Shown: piece after piece, positions 17,001 through 26,297 of the stretch
How the letters are laid out: every line of letters starts with the position of its first letter
How positions within the stretch are numbered: position 1 is the first letter of the stretch
Source: Acetatifactor muris
GTDB taxonomy: Bacteria > Bacillota > Clostridia > Lachnospirales > Lachnospiraceae
Direction: 5' to 3'
Assembly: GCF_024623325.1 (NCBI RefSeq)
Contig: NZ_JANJZD010000042.1
Coordinates: 1 to 38,753 of the forward strand
Length of the DNA: 38,753 nt
Position numbers and translations under genes: made by a program
The notes under the pieces: generated by a model
Seen by the model: the letters and a program-made list of their open reading frames with translations, nothing else
What the model was told of the DNA's origin: nothing
The model's database searches: none

Positions 17001-19918
17001 AGTTTGAAAAACGGCAGGCCACGCCAGAAGAACAGGAAACCCTTTCCCGGTATGTGGGCTGGGGCGGTCTGTCAGACGCTTTTGACGAGAGCAAGCCCGC
17101 CCGGGCCAAGGAGTTTGCGGAACTCTATGCAACGCTGTCCCCGGAGGAATATGAAGCCGCCAGAGGAACGACCCTGAACGCCCATTACACCAGCCCTACC
17201 GTTATCCAGGCCATTTATGAAGCGGTGGGTAAAATGGGATTCCAGACCGGCAACATCCTGGAACCCTCCTGCGGCGTGGGCAACTTCTTCGGTATGCTGC
17301 CGGAGGAAATGCGGGGCAGCAAACTGTACGGCGTGGAACTGGATTCCATCACCGGGCGCATCGCAAAACAGCTCTATCCAAAAGCAGACATCACCATCGC
17401 GGGCTTTCAAACCACTGACCGGCGGGATTTTTATGATTTAGCCGTAGGAAACGTGCCGTTTGGCCAGTATTCCGTCAATGACCGGGCCTATAACAAGCTG
17501 AACTTCAACATCCACAACTACTTTTTTGCAAAATCGCTGGACCAGGTGCGTCCGGGCGGTGTCGTGGCCTTCGTCACCAGCCGCTACACGATGGATTCCA
17601 AGGATTCTACGGTGCGCCGGTATCTGGCGCAGCGGGCGGAGCTGTTAGGCGCGATCCGTCTGCCCAACAATGCGTTCAAGGCCAATGCCGGGACAGAGGT
17701 GGTATCCGACATCATTTTCCTGCAAAAGAGGGACCGCCCGATTGACATTACCCCGGACTGGACGCAGACCGGACAGACCGAAGAAGATTTTACCATCAAC
17801 CGCTATTTCCTGGACCACCCGGAAATGGTGCTGGGCAGACAGGAGCCGGAAAGCACCGCTCATGGCATGGATTACACCGTAAATCCCATTGAGGGATTGG
17901 AACTTTCCGACCAGCTGCACGACGCCATAAAATACATTCGCGGGACCTATCAGGAGGCCGAACTGCCGGAGCTGGGCGAGGGGGAAGAAATTGATACTTC
18001 TATCCCCGCTGACCCTGACGTAAAAAACTATTCCTACACCGTTGTGGACGGTGCGGTGTACTATCGGGAAAACAGCCGTATGGTGCGCCCTGACCTAAAT
18101 GCTACCGCCGAGGCCCGTATCAAGGGTCTGGTGGAACTGCGGGACTGTGTGCAGAAGCTCATCGCACAGCAGATGGACAGCTTTGTTTCGGATGCGGCAA
18201 TCCGTGAAACCCAGGCCGAATTGAACCGGCTCTATGACGCATTTTCCGCAAAGTACGGGCTGATCAATGACCGGGGGAACCGGCTGGCCTTTGCCGATGA
18301 TTCCAGCTATTATCTGCTCTGTGCGCTGGAAGTCATTGACGATGACGGACATCTGAAGCAAAAGGCGGATATGTTCACCAAGCGCACCATCAAGCCCCAT
18401 CAGGCTGTTACTGCGGTGGACACCGCCAGTGAAGCCCTGGCTGTTTCCATCGCGGAAAAGGCCGAGGTGGATATGGCGTACATGGCCGAACTGAGCGGCA
18501 AAACCCAGGAGGAATTGGCGCAGGAGCTGCGGGGCGTGATCTTCCGTCTGCCCGGACCACTGGCGGAGGGGGAATCGCCCCGTTATGTGACAGCGGATGA
18601 ATACCTCTCCGGCAATGTGCGCCGGAAACTGCGGCAGGCGCAGCGGGCGGCAGATAAAGACCCCGCCTTTTCTGTCAATGTGGAGGCGCTGACCGCCGCC
18701 CAGCCAAAGGATTTGGACGCATCGGAAATCGAGGTGCGCCTGGGTGCTACCTGGATTGACAAAGACTATATCCAGCAATTCATGTACGAAACCTTCCACA
18801 CCCCGTACTATCTGCAAGGAAAGATTGAGGTCAAGTATGTCCCCTACACCGCCGAGTGGCAGATCACCAGCAAAAACGCCGTTGGGTACGGCGATGTAGC
18901 CGCCAACACCACCTACGGAACCGACCGGGCCAACGCCTACAAGATTCTGGAGGACAGCTTAAACCTGCGGGATGTCCGCATCTATGACACCGTTGAGGAC
19001 GCCGAGGGGCGGGAGCGCCGGGTACTCAACGCCAAAGAAACCACCCTTGCCGCCCAGAAGCAGATGGCGATCCGGGAAGCCTTCCGGGACTGGATTTGGA
19101 AGGACCCACAGCGGCGGCAGACGCTGGTGCGCCAGTACAACGAGGAAATGAACAGCATCCGCCCCCGCGAGTATGACGGGCAGCATATCCGGTTTGCGGG
19201 CATGAACCCGGAAATTACGTTACGGGAACACCAGAAAAACGCCATCGCCCATGTGCTGTACGGCGGGAATACCCTGCTGGCCCATGAGGTGGGCGCGGGC
19301 AAGACCTTTGAAATGGTAGCCGCCGCGATGGAATCCAAGCGGCTGGGCCTGTGCCAGAAATCCCTCTTTGTGGTGCCGAACCACCTGACCGAGCAGTGGG
19401 CCTCTGAGTTTTTACGGCTCTACCCTTCCGCGAATATCCTTGTCACCACCAAAAAGGATTTTGAAAGCCACAACCGCAAGAAATTCTGCGCCAGAATCGC
19501 CACCGGGGACTATGACGCGGTGATTATCGGACACTCCCAGTTTGAGCGTATTCCCATCAGCCGGGAACGGCAGGAGCGCCTGCTGCGGGAGCAGATCAAC
19601 GAGATCACCGACGGGATTGCCGAGGTGGAGGCCAGCGGCGGGGAACGCTTTACCGTCAAGCAGCTGGAACGCACCAAAAAATCGTTGGAGGCAAGGCTGG
19701 AAAAATTGCAGGCCGAGGGCCGCAAGGACGATGTGATTACCTTTGAGCAGCTGGGCGTGGACCGGCTGTTTGTGGACGAGAGCCACAATTATAAGAACCT
19801 CTTTTTATACACCAAAATGCGGAATGTGGCGGGGCTTTCCACCACAGACGCGCAGAAATCCTCCGATATGTTTGCCAAATGCCGCTACATGGACGATGTG
19901 ATATGTTGTGAACTGTAG
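13895..19918 (+). pseudogene. Giant methylase/SNF2 helicase, middle part, truncated at the 3' end
   Basis: Same frame as 12917-13894, resuming after the TAG. After several hundred residues of ICE-specific repeats comes an N6-adenine-methylase-like domain: NILEPSCGVGNFFGMLP (cofactor motif I, near 17258) and DLAVGNVPFGQYS (NPPY-like catalytic motif with altered residues, near 17440). An SNF2-type helicase begins with LLAHEVGAGKTFEM (Walker A, near 19270) and DRLFVDESHNYKN (DExH-like, near 19760). The gene stops at RYMDDVICCEL, just where motif III and the second RecA lobe should begin, so helicase activity is lost. The last residues after RYMD are foreign to the family. Likely original role: processing or protecting incoming element DNA. 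Confidence 0.8.
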
Positions 19919-19922
19919 ATGT
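19901..19922 (-). repeat. Imperfect terminal inverted repeat, right
   Basis: Ends TGTAGATGT. Its reverse complement matches 8535-8556 at 17 of 22 positions. It starts about 4 bp after the last recognisable helicase codon. Confidence 0.45.
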
Positions 19923-20136
19923 AAACATTTCCGGCAAACGCAGTATTTTAGCGGAAATGGGGAATCTGCTAAAATACAACATATGCGGCTGGCTCATTTG
20001 TGGTGAATGGAAACTTGCAGATGTTGTGGTAAAGGAAGAAGGTGATAATCCTTTTATTCGAATCTGTAGACAGTTTAGCACAAAGAAAGGCGGTTGTATA
20101 TGGAGATTACATACCATCAGGAAGGTGATTACCTGA
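19912..20136 (+). other. Possible gene remnant overlapping the start of tnpV
   Basis: The frame from 19912 to the TGA at 20134 reads 74 codons without ATG at its head, with protein-like text (GNLLKYNICGWLICGEWKL, then VVVKEEGDNPFIRICRQF). It may be the 3' end of a gene whose front was lost at the junction with the conjugative fragment. I do not recognise it. Otherwise 19923-20099 shows nothing but the tnpV ribosome site. Confidence 0.3.
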
Positions 20137-20453
20137 TTCCCGACCTCAAACTTTCGGATACAACGGAATATCAGATTGGAAAGTACGGGAGAATGAGGCT
20201 GCGATTTTTGAAGGAGAATCACGGGGGCATTTATTCGTATATGCTCTTGTCGGAAATCTTATGGAAGCATCTTGCTGAAATTGATGAAGAATGCAATGAG
20301 ATGATGGACAGGCTTGTGGGGCAGATGGCAAAGAAAGAGGGAGTGACAGAGCAGCTTAAATCCGATGACTGGCTCTGTTGGCTCCAAAAAATGAACAGCA
20401 TTAGGAGCAGGGCGGAGGAAGTAGTGCTGCATGACCTGATATATTCCCTTTAA
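20100..20453 (+). CDS. tnpV: Transposon-encoded protein TnpV, second copy
   Basis: I chose ATG 20100, with AAAGG upstream; a TTG two codons earlier is less likely. The 117 residues match the nested TnpV (13689) in order: QEGDYLIPDLKL, IGKYGRMRLRFLKEN, LLSEILWKHLAEID, KEGVTEQLKSDDWLCWLQKM and RAEEVVLHDLI. Unlike that copy it stands alone, is AT richer and is not overprinted by another gene. It is followed by a long hairpin. Function unknown. Confidence 0.8.
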   Translation: MEITYHQEGDYLIPDLKLSDTTEYQIGKYGRMRLRFLKENHGGIYSYMLLSEILWKHLAEIDEECNEMMDRLVGQMAKKEGVTEQLKSDDWLCWLQKMNSIRSRAEEVVLHDLIYSL

Positions 20454-20478
20454 GGTTGTAGTGCAGTTATAGGTTTTG

Positions 20479-20531
20479 TAGCAGGAGACACAGAAAATGT
20501 CAAAACTTGGCATTATCTGTGTCTCCTGCTA
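20479..20531. terminator. Long perfect hairpin between convergent genes
   Basis: Arms 20479-20494 and 20516-20531 are a perfect 16-bp inverted repeat, and the 21-nt loop contains a further AATGTC/GGCATT pairing. It lies between convergent genes, so it probably terminates both. It lacks a T-run on the plus side, so another role is possible. Confidence 0.55.
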
Positions 20532-20551
20532 TAGCGTGGTCAAGGGAATGT

Positions 20552-21964
20552 TTACAGCTTATTTATAATTTTCCAACAACCCGTTTTATTAGAACCAACA
20601 CGCTCAATTAAACGTTTTTCTTTTAATGACTTAATTGCCCGGTCAATTGTGCTTTTTCCAAGGGAGATTTCTTTCTGTAATTCTGCTTTTGTAATTCCTG
20701 GCTTTTTCTTTAGTGCAGTTAAAACAGCCTGCTCAGTAGCAGAAATATTTATTGCCCCATTTATTACCTCATTTATCACCCCATCAGCTTCACTTATTAC
20801 CCCATTCCTAATTGTGGCATTGAGCATAAAGGCATTATCACGGTACTCAGGAGCAGGAAGTCCGGCTGACGCCATTTCATTAAACATACGGTCAATACCT
20901 TCACCGAATTCCTGCACATAATCATATTCATGGAGAAAACGGGCAATGTTTGGGTTGCGGGAGAAGTGAACGGTGCGGAGATTGTTTAAGCGCACAATTC
21001 CGGGCAGGATACCGGGACTCTCAACCGTAATCCTATCATTAAACATTTTAATTTGTATATCGGTTCCCTTAATGCTGTAATCGCGGTGGGCGATGGCGTT
21101 GATGATGATTTCTTTCCATGCAAATTCAGGGTACTCAGGTGTTGTATGAAAAAGACCGTCTTCACCAAGCCTTGTGTGTTCTTTGATTTGGCTGCGTACA
21201 AAGTCGAGAGAGTTACGAACCATATCAAGAATACGACCTTCAAACATTTCATCCTTAATGACATTCATTTCAGTTCCGACTTTGGCTTCTATGCCGTCAT
21301 ATCGGATAAAACGTACCCTTGCCCGTTTGAAAAAGCGTTGCGGATTTTTGCCAAATAATAAAATGGCAGCTCCGCTCATCTCCTCCCTGCCGTTATGGTT
21401 GACAACGAAATCGTTGTTTTGACGGATATATTCCACGGCGGATTTTGGGTATCCGATTTTCTTGCAGTATTCAGCGACAAAATCCCAATCAATATCCTCC
21501 ATAGAGGAACGATAAACAGGCTCGTCCTCGCAATAGCGGGAACCTTTGGCATACATAAGCTGCAGCCGCTCGTCAAAATTCAGTTTTTTGGATTTGTCGC
21601 CCATACGGTAATATACTTCGTCCTGCTGGTTAGCGTGCAGCTCAGAGCTTTGTGGAATGGTCATAACCAGCAGATGATTGGGATTACCATTTTTGTCAGT
21701 ACATTCAACAGTTTCGGTAGTAACACGCACTGATGGAGTGCAGTAATCAAAAGGCACTCTAAGTATATCATTGACATTGTTGTGGTAATTGTCAATGCCT
21801 GTGACTGTAAAATCATCTTCAATGCCGATCACAAGCATACCGCCGTCTGCATTAGCAAATGCGACAATATGATTGGACAGTCCTTTCGGATCTTTTCTTG
21901 CGCTCTTACGGTCGTAAGTCTGTCCTTCTTTTTTTGTATAAAGTTCTTCCAAAGTAAACTCCAT
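20552..21964 (-). CDS. AlbA_2 (Schlafen-like) ATP-binding protein with C-terminal HTH
   Basis: 470 residues from the ATG at 21964, chosen because GGAG lies 9 bases upstream; two ATGs nearer the frame start (21973, 21970) are too close to it. Residues 1-130 are an AlbA_2/Schlafen-type domain (EGQTYDRKSARKDPKGLSNHIVAFANADGG, ending in the GG-x-LVIGIEDD strand). The middle resembles the RecG-like ATP-binding C-terminal domain (EIIINAIAHRDYS, then EFGEGIDRMFNEM). The last 65 residues are a winged helix (ALKKKPGITKAELQKEISLGKSTIDRAIKSLKEK). Such proteins are putative regulators or defence-related; the role here is unknown. A linker of four-residue repeats precedes the wing. Confidence 0.85.
   Translation of the reverse strand: MEFTLEELYTKKEGQTYDRKSARKDPKGLSNHIVAFANADGGMLVIGIEDDFTVTGIDNYHNNVNDILRVPFDYCTPSVRVTTETVECTDKNGNPNHLLVMTIPQSSELHANQQDEVYYRMGDKSKKLNFDERLQLMYAKGSRYCEDEPVYRSSMEDIDWDFVAEYCKKIGYPKSAVEYIRQNNDFVVNHNGREEMSGAAILLFGKNPQRFFKRARVRFIRYDGIEAKVGTEMNVIKDEMFEGRILDMVRNSLDFVRSQIKEHTRLGEDGLFHTTPEYPEFAWKEIIINAIAHRDYSIKGTDIQIKMFNDRITVESPGILPGIVRLNNLRTVHFSRNPNIARFLHEYDYVQEFGEGIDRMFNEMASAGLPAPEYRDNAFMLNATIRNGVISEADGVINEVINGAINISATEQAVLTALKKKPGITKAELQKEISLGKSTIDRAIKSLKEKRLIERVGSNKTGCWKIINKL
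20749..20806 (-). repeat. Degenerate 12-bp tandem repeat coding an Asn-Val-Ile linker
   Basis: Units like TTATTACCTCAT recur about every 12 bp. On the minus strand they code GVIN/EVIN/GAIN-type tetrapeptides between the ATPase-like and winged-helix domains of the AlbA_2 protein. Gain or loss of a unit would keep the frame. Confidence 0.6.
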
Positions 21965-22131
21965 ATACATCATCTCCGCTGATTATTTTTCTACATTTAA
22001 CAAAATAGAAGTTGATATTCTATATGTTTGATTAGACTTTGTGCAACAGCCCACCGCACTAAAGCTCTCAGATGTAATATTATCTGTTATATTTCAAAGA
22101 ATCATTCCCATGTTGCCATCGGCACAAACTT

Positions 22132-23046
22132 TCAATTATCACTTCTGTTCCCTTTCTTCTTTTTCCTTGATTTATAGACATTATACTGGTTCTTACATTG
22201 CGGACTACAAAATTCATTTCCCTTTCTGCTTGCAACAAAGGCTTTATTACAATGCTTGCACAGGCGCAAATCACTGTCTTTATCCGTGAGCATGAAGGAA
22301 AAGCACATCTGTACCATGACAAGCAGCGAATGGAAATCCCATACGATAATGGGTGCATCCTTTTCCAGTGCGATTCGGTAAGTCGGAGATATGCCGCCAA
22401 AAGCGGAAATGCCCTGACGGTACAGGCTGCGTGTCTGTTCATCAATCTTATCATAATCCGTGTAATAAAGGAAACTAGTTACAAAGGTAAAGGCGAGGTC
22501 TGTAAATTCTTTCACGATCCAGTCGTATCTTTCCGCATATCCTTTCTGCAATTCCATCGCCACAGCCTGCGGCGCATTCCCCATAGCCATTGTGATTGCA
22601 ATGCCCTCACGGTCAGTGACAGACCATCCCGATTCTATGCCGCTCTTTCTGAAATCCGGCTTGTCAAACGGATAGAAATAGGAAAGATAGTCCTCAGTGG
22701 AGAGGGATTCTTCTTTTATAAAGTGGTTTTTAGGAAGGTACACGGATTTATAGGTTATAAAATCCACCGTTGTCGGCAGGGCGGTCATAAAGCCAAGAAA
22801 ACCATATTTTTTTACAAAAGAAAGTATGGCTTCTTTCAGTTCTTCTTCTGGCATCTTGTGCATGGAGGCAAGCCCGACATTTACCGCATCCATGACAAGC
22901 CGCCCGGCTTCCTGCATGGGACGGTACATTTCCGGTTTTGCACCCTTTGAAACCGTTATGTAGAGGTCACCGTTACTGTCTGTCTTATATTCATAGCCGC
23001 TGTACCGAATCCACGGTGCGCTGGTATGCTCAAATAAATTCTTCAT
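22132..23046 (-). CDS. Unknown protein with a C-terminal CGNR-like zinc ribbon
   Basis: I start at the ATG at 23046 (MKNLFEHTSAPW), which has GGAG 10 bases upstream; an ATG at 23070 would add 8 residues. The 304-residue protein has no membrane segment. The N-terminal 240 residues are mixed and unrecognised. The end, LRLCKHCNKAFVASRKGNEFCSPQC, is a four-cysteine ribbon of the kind closing ABATE/CGNR-type proteins, followed by a Lys-rich tail (KSRKKKKGN) that suggests nucleic-acid binding. It lies in the minus-strand group with the AlbA_2 and sigma-like genes. Confidence 0.65.
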   Translation of the reverse strand: MKNLFEHTSAPWIRYSGYEYKTDSNGDLYITVSKGAKPEMYRPMQEAGRLVMDAVNVGLASMHKMPEEELKEAILSFVKKYGFLGFMTALPTTVDFITYKSVYLPKNHFIKEESLSTEDYLSYFYPFDKPDFRKSGIESGWSVTDREGIAITMAMGNAPQAVAMELQKGYAERYDWIVKEFTDLAFTFVTSFLYYTDYDKIDEQTRSLYRQGISAFGGISPTYRIALEKDAPIIVWDFHSLLVMVQMCFSFMLTDKDSDLRLCKHCNKAFVASRKGNEFCSPQCKNQYNVYKSRKKKKGNRSDN

Positions 23047-23161
23047 AGAAAACCTGCTCCAATCCATCAATTATATCGAATTATCTGATGTAATATTTCC
23101 TATATTATAAACAGTTACTCATTATCGGTCAAGCCGTTTACGCTTTTCAGTTGGGACACAT

Positions 23162-23791
23162 TTATATTTTTTTCTTTCGCACTCCATTTTCCAGAAAATA
23201 CTTCTCGTCAAGTGTCATTGACAGGCTGTTTTCTTTTCGGTATGTAAGCACATCGCCATAAAGTTTCCGTATCCTTTTCAGAGCTGTTTCCCTGATACCC
23301 CGGATATTTCGGTCAGTCTGCCCGATGCTGTCCGCATACTCTACTGCGGAATAATCACGCAGGAACAGGTAATAGAGCATATTTTTAAGGTGCGGCTTTA
23401 GTTCCTCTAATATTTTCGATAAATCCGCATCCGTGACAAGTTCATGTATCGTTTCCGGGCTGTCAAATATGAGGTCAAGAAAATCGCCCGCAAGCAATAG
23501 CCTTCTTAAAACTATATCATAAGATGGTCTATCGGATAGGTACAATTCATCTGCGCCCCATTCCAGAGGGACAGTGGAGCGCCCTGTTTCGTGGTCTCTT
23601 TCTCTACGCTCCCTGTTTTCGTCCAGTTTATCCCACCATTCAATGACTTTTTGGAAATCATCTTCCGTCCTTGCGCTTTCCTCAATACGCCGGAGGGCAA
23701 GGGCGCGGGCTTCGCGGCGGAGCATATCCCCGTCAGCTTCCGTTATGTAATTCTGCTCCCGGAATGCCGGAAGCTCGGCGTATTTTGGCAT
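23162..23791 (-). CDS. Sigma-70-like RNA polymerase factor of the mobile element
   Basis: 209 residues from the ATG at 23791 (AAGGA about 12 bases upstream). The C-terminal half reads like sigma region 4: LKNMLYYLFLRDYSAVEYADSIGQTDRNIRGIRETALKRIRKLYG, a helix-turn-helix with the S-x-x-E-x-A and R-x-I pattern. The N-terminal half is charged and lacks a clear region 2, so it may act as a regulator rather than a full sigma factor. Proteins like this accompany TnpW and recombinase genes in related elements. It diverges from tnpW, leaving a 250-bp promoter region. Confidence 0.65.
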   Translation of the reverse strand: MPKYAELPAFREQNYITEADGDMLRREARALALRRIEESARTEDDFQKVIEWWDKLDENRERRERDHETGRSTVPLEWGADELYLSDRPSYDIVLRRLLLAGDFLDLIFDSPETIHELVTDADLSKILEELKPHLKNMLYYLFLRDYSAVEYADSIGQTDRNIRGIRETALKRIRKLYGDVLTYRKENSLSMTLDEKYFLENGVRKKKI

Positions 23792-23923
23792 TTATAATCA
23801 ATCCTTTTCATAAAAAAAAATTTTGTAGCTGTTTTTTCAAAAACACTTCCGTTTTTATAGCCGTTTTTCTCCTATTAGTGAAAGGAGTAATTCTTTTTGA
23901 CTAAAAAGAAATTACAGGAAAGG

Positions 23924-23947
23924 AGGGCGGGCTATGGAGTACGGATA
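23924..23947 (+). promoter_or_regulatory. Strong ribosome site followed by a four-codon frame
   Basis: AAAGGAGGG (23919-23927) precedes ATG-GAG-TAC-GGA-TAA (23935-23949). A site this strong with only MEYG behind it could be a leader peptide for tnpW, or the relic of a deleted gene. Nothing else stands out in 23792-24042 apart from an A/T-run at 23809-23826. Confidence 0.3.
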
Positions 23948-24042
23948 AAACAAAAATATGGTTACACAGAGCGGAAGTTAAAACTATTATAAAGGATATA
24001 CGTGTGAATCGCAAGAAGGGATTGCGCGCAAGAAAGGATTGT

Positions 24043-24288
24043 ATGGCAGAAACATTAAAAGTGAATAATGATGCAGCAGAATCCAGCCCTGTTCCGGCTG
24101 GATTTTTTTACAGAAGAATCGGAGGGACGCTTTTCAAGGTCAGGGTATATACGGGTTCGGGATATGCCGACACTCTGGATGAAAAAATTCCCCGGTTAAT
24201 TTTGAATGAAATGGTGACAGGCGCAGAAAGTTATGTTAAGATGGACTCACCACAGATGAGCCAGCCGCCGGAAAGGAGTTCGGAATGA
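24043..24288 (+). CDS. tnpW: Transposon-encoded protein TnpW, element 2
   Basis: I chose ATG 24043 (MAETLKVNN), which has AAAGGA just upstream and matches the MAET start of the copy at 8367; GTG 24004 is a possible longer start. The 81 residues hold the TnpW core FFYRRIGGTLFKVRVYTG, then LDEKIPRLILNEM. It overlaps the recombinase start by 4 bp (ATGA), so both are made together. A role alongside the recombinase in excision or integration is inferred from this coupling. Confidence 0.75.
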   Translation: MAETLKVNNDAAESSPVPAGFFYRRIGGTLFKVRVYTGSGYADTLDEKIPRLILNEMVTGAESYVKMDSPQMSQPPERSSE

Positions 24289-26258
24289 ACAACAGGACGG
24301 CTGGTGACAACAGAATAACAGCTCTTTACGAGCGGCTCTCAAGGGACGATGATCTTGCGGGGGACAGCAACAGCATAGTCAACCAGAAAAAGATGCTGGA
24401 GGATTATGCAAAAAATAACGGGTACACGAACACGGTGCATTTTACGGATGACGGATTTTCCGGCGGCAGTTTTGAAAGACCGGGATGGAAGCAGATGTTA
24501 AGCCGGATTGAAAACGGCGACATCGGCACAGTCATAGTAAAAGACATGAGCCGTGTCGGGAGGGATTACCTTCAGGTAGGGTTCTACACGGAGGTGTTCT
24601 TCCGGGAAAAGGGCGTCCGTTTTATTGCTGTTTCCAATGGTGTTGACAGCAACAACAACACCAGCAGTGAATTCGCCCCTTTTTTGAATATCATGAATGA
24701 ATGGTATCTGCGTGACTGCAGCAGGAAGATTACCGCAGTTTTACGGGCGAAAGGGAAAGATGGAAAACCGATTACGAGCAACCCGCCCTACGGTTTTGTG
24801 AAAGATACGGAGGATAAAAACCACTGGCTCGTTGACGAAGAAGCGGCGGAGGTTGTGAGAAAGATTTTCCGTCTGACCGTGGAGGGCATGGGACCGTACC
24901 AGATAGCAAAGCGGCTTATGGAGGAAAAGGTGGAGAAACCGTCCTATTATCAGGCGACAAGGCAGAGGGGCAATTACCAGACCATGTGCGATTTTGAAAC
25001 TCCCTACAACTGGACGGGTGGATCGGTGGTGCGGATACTGGAAAGACCGGAGTATATGGGCGATACCGTAAATTTCCGCAGCCATAAGGAATCCTATAAG
25101 GATAAGAAAGCTGTTAAGAATAACAGTGATGAGATACTTGTTTTTCAGGACACCCATGAACCAATCATAGACCGCAGGACGTGGTATATGGTGCAGGAAT
25201 TAAGAAAGACAGTGCGGAGAGTGGATACCAACGGGGAAGGAAGCCTGCTGACCGGAAAGCTCTACTGTGCGGACTGCGGCGGAAAAATGTACTACCGCAG
25301 AAGCACGACAAGGGCGGCAAGAGACTGGAGGGGCATCCCGAACGGCGGGACAGAACGCACATCCGCAGGCTTTAACTGCGGCACTTACAACAGCAGCAGG
25401 AAGCAGTATAAGCAGGTGTGCTTTTCCCATTCCATAAAAGAGGACACGGTAAAGCAGCTTATCCTTGAAACGATACGGTATGCCTTAAAAAGCGTCCGCA
25501 TGGACGAGGCGGCGTTTATAAAAAATATGCGGAGCGCATCAGAGGTCAGGGATAAAGGCGAAGTGAAAAAGCTGAAAGCAGACCTTTCCAAAAAGGAGAA
25601 ACGGTTTGCAGACCTTGACATGCTGATAAAAAAGGTGTATGAGGACAACGCAATGGGGAAGCTGCCGGACAGGCGGTATGAAATGCTTTCTGCTGATTAT
25701 GAAAAGGAACAGCAGGAGCTTGAAATCTCCATGCAGGAAATCCGTGAAAAACTTGCACAGTTTGAGGATGACACGGACAGGACGGAGGAATTTCTTTCCC
25801 TTGTCCGCAAGTACACCGACATTCAGGAACTCACGCCCGCCATTGTGAATGAATTTGTTGATAAGGTCATGGTGCATAAAATAGAGGAAATCGACGGAGA
25901 ACGTGTGCAGGAGATCGAGATTTTCTTAAATTATATCGGGAAGGTGGAGCTTCCGGCGCAGGAGCTTTCTGAGGAAGAAATGGCGGCGGAGGAAAAGAAG
26001 CGGAAACGCCGTGCATACAGCCGTGCCTACCTGAAAGAATACCGTAAAAAGCACAGACCGGAAATCCGGCGTGTGATTGAAGGAGCAAGGGAGGCGGACA
26101 AACAGAAACAGATAGCGGAGGCGGAAGCATCAGCGGACGGACTCCTGCATACGGACGGTACGGAACAGGTTGCAGCTATGGTAGCAGGGGAAAACAAGAT
26201 TATTGTAGAGAGCAGCCTTCCGACCAAAGAGGAAGTGAAAGCAAAATATGGCAGATAG
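24285..26258 (+). CDS. Large serine recombinase, intact, element 2
   Basis: 657 residues. The N-terminal resolvase domain has the catalytic motif Y15-E-R-L-S19 (Ser19 nucleophile) and DMSRVGRDYLQVGFYTEV, whose arginine belongs to the active site. Then come the recombinase domain (residues ~165-290), a zinc ribbon starting at CADCGGKM (about residues 327-330), a long coiled coil (KKLKADLSKKEKRFADLD) and a DUF4368-like segment (ELTPAIVNEFVDKVMVHKIEE). The Lys/Arg/Glu-rich tail is about 90 residues long. It would excise and integrate the element through a covalent 5'-phosphoserine intermediate. It is closely related to the truncated copy at 127-1833, which shows what that copy has lost. Confidence 0.92.
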   Translation: MNNRTAGDNRITALYERLSRDDDLAGDSNSIVNQKKMLEDYAKNNGYTNTVHFTDDGFSGGSFERPGWKQMLSRIENGDIGTVIVKDMSRVGRDYLQVGFYTEVFFREKGVRFIAVSNGVDSNNNTSSEFAPFLNIMNEWYLRDCSRKITAVLRAKGKDGKPITSNPPYGFVKDTEDKNHWLVDEEAAEVVRKIFRLTVEGMGPYQIAKRLMEEKVEKPSYYQATRQRGNYQTMCDFETPYNWTGGSVVRILERPEYMGDTVNFRSHKESYKDKKAVKNNSDEILVFQDTHEPIIDRRTWYMVQELRKTVRRVDTNGEGSLLTGKLYCADCGGKMYYRRSTTRAARDWRGIPNGGTERTSAGFNCGTYNSSRKQYKQVCFSHSIKEDTVKQLILETIRYALKSVRMDEAAFIKNMRSASEVRDKGEVKKLKADLSKKEKRFADLDMLIKKVYEDNAMGKLPDRRYEMLSADYEKEQQELEISMQEIREKLAQFEDDTDRTEEFLSLVRKYTDIQELTPAIVNEFVDKVMVHKIEEIDGERVQEIEIFLNYIGKVELPAQELSEEEMAAEEKKRKRRAYSRAYLKEYRKKHRPEIRRVIEGAREADKQKQIAEAEASADGLLHTDGTEQVAAMVAGENKIIVESSLPTKEEVKAKYGR

Positions 26259-26297
26259 TTTGATAATAACAACAAGCATGAAAGTGAGGATTTTGAT

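Larger units (their letters stand above)
8535..19922. mobile_element. 11.4-kb fragment of a Tn1549-like integrative conjugative element
   Basis: The segment is visibly GC richer than both flanks. It contains, in the usual order of such elements, topB, a small protein, primase/ArdC, TTRAP and the giant methylase/helicase with tnpV. Both outer genes are cut: topB lacks its 5' two thirds and the helicase its 3' third. No integrase, relaxase or mating-channel gene is present, so it cannot move by itself. The ends coincide with the imperfect inverted repeats listed separately. Confidence 0.7.

Noticed and set aside
22198..22950. 250-codon plus-strand frame
   Set aside because: Antisense of the zinc-ribbon protein, which has a ribosome site and a convincing four-cysteine motif.
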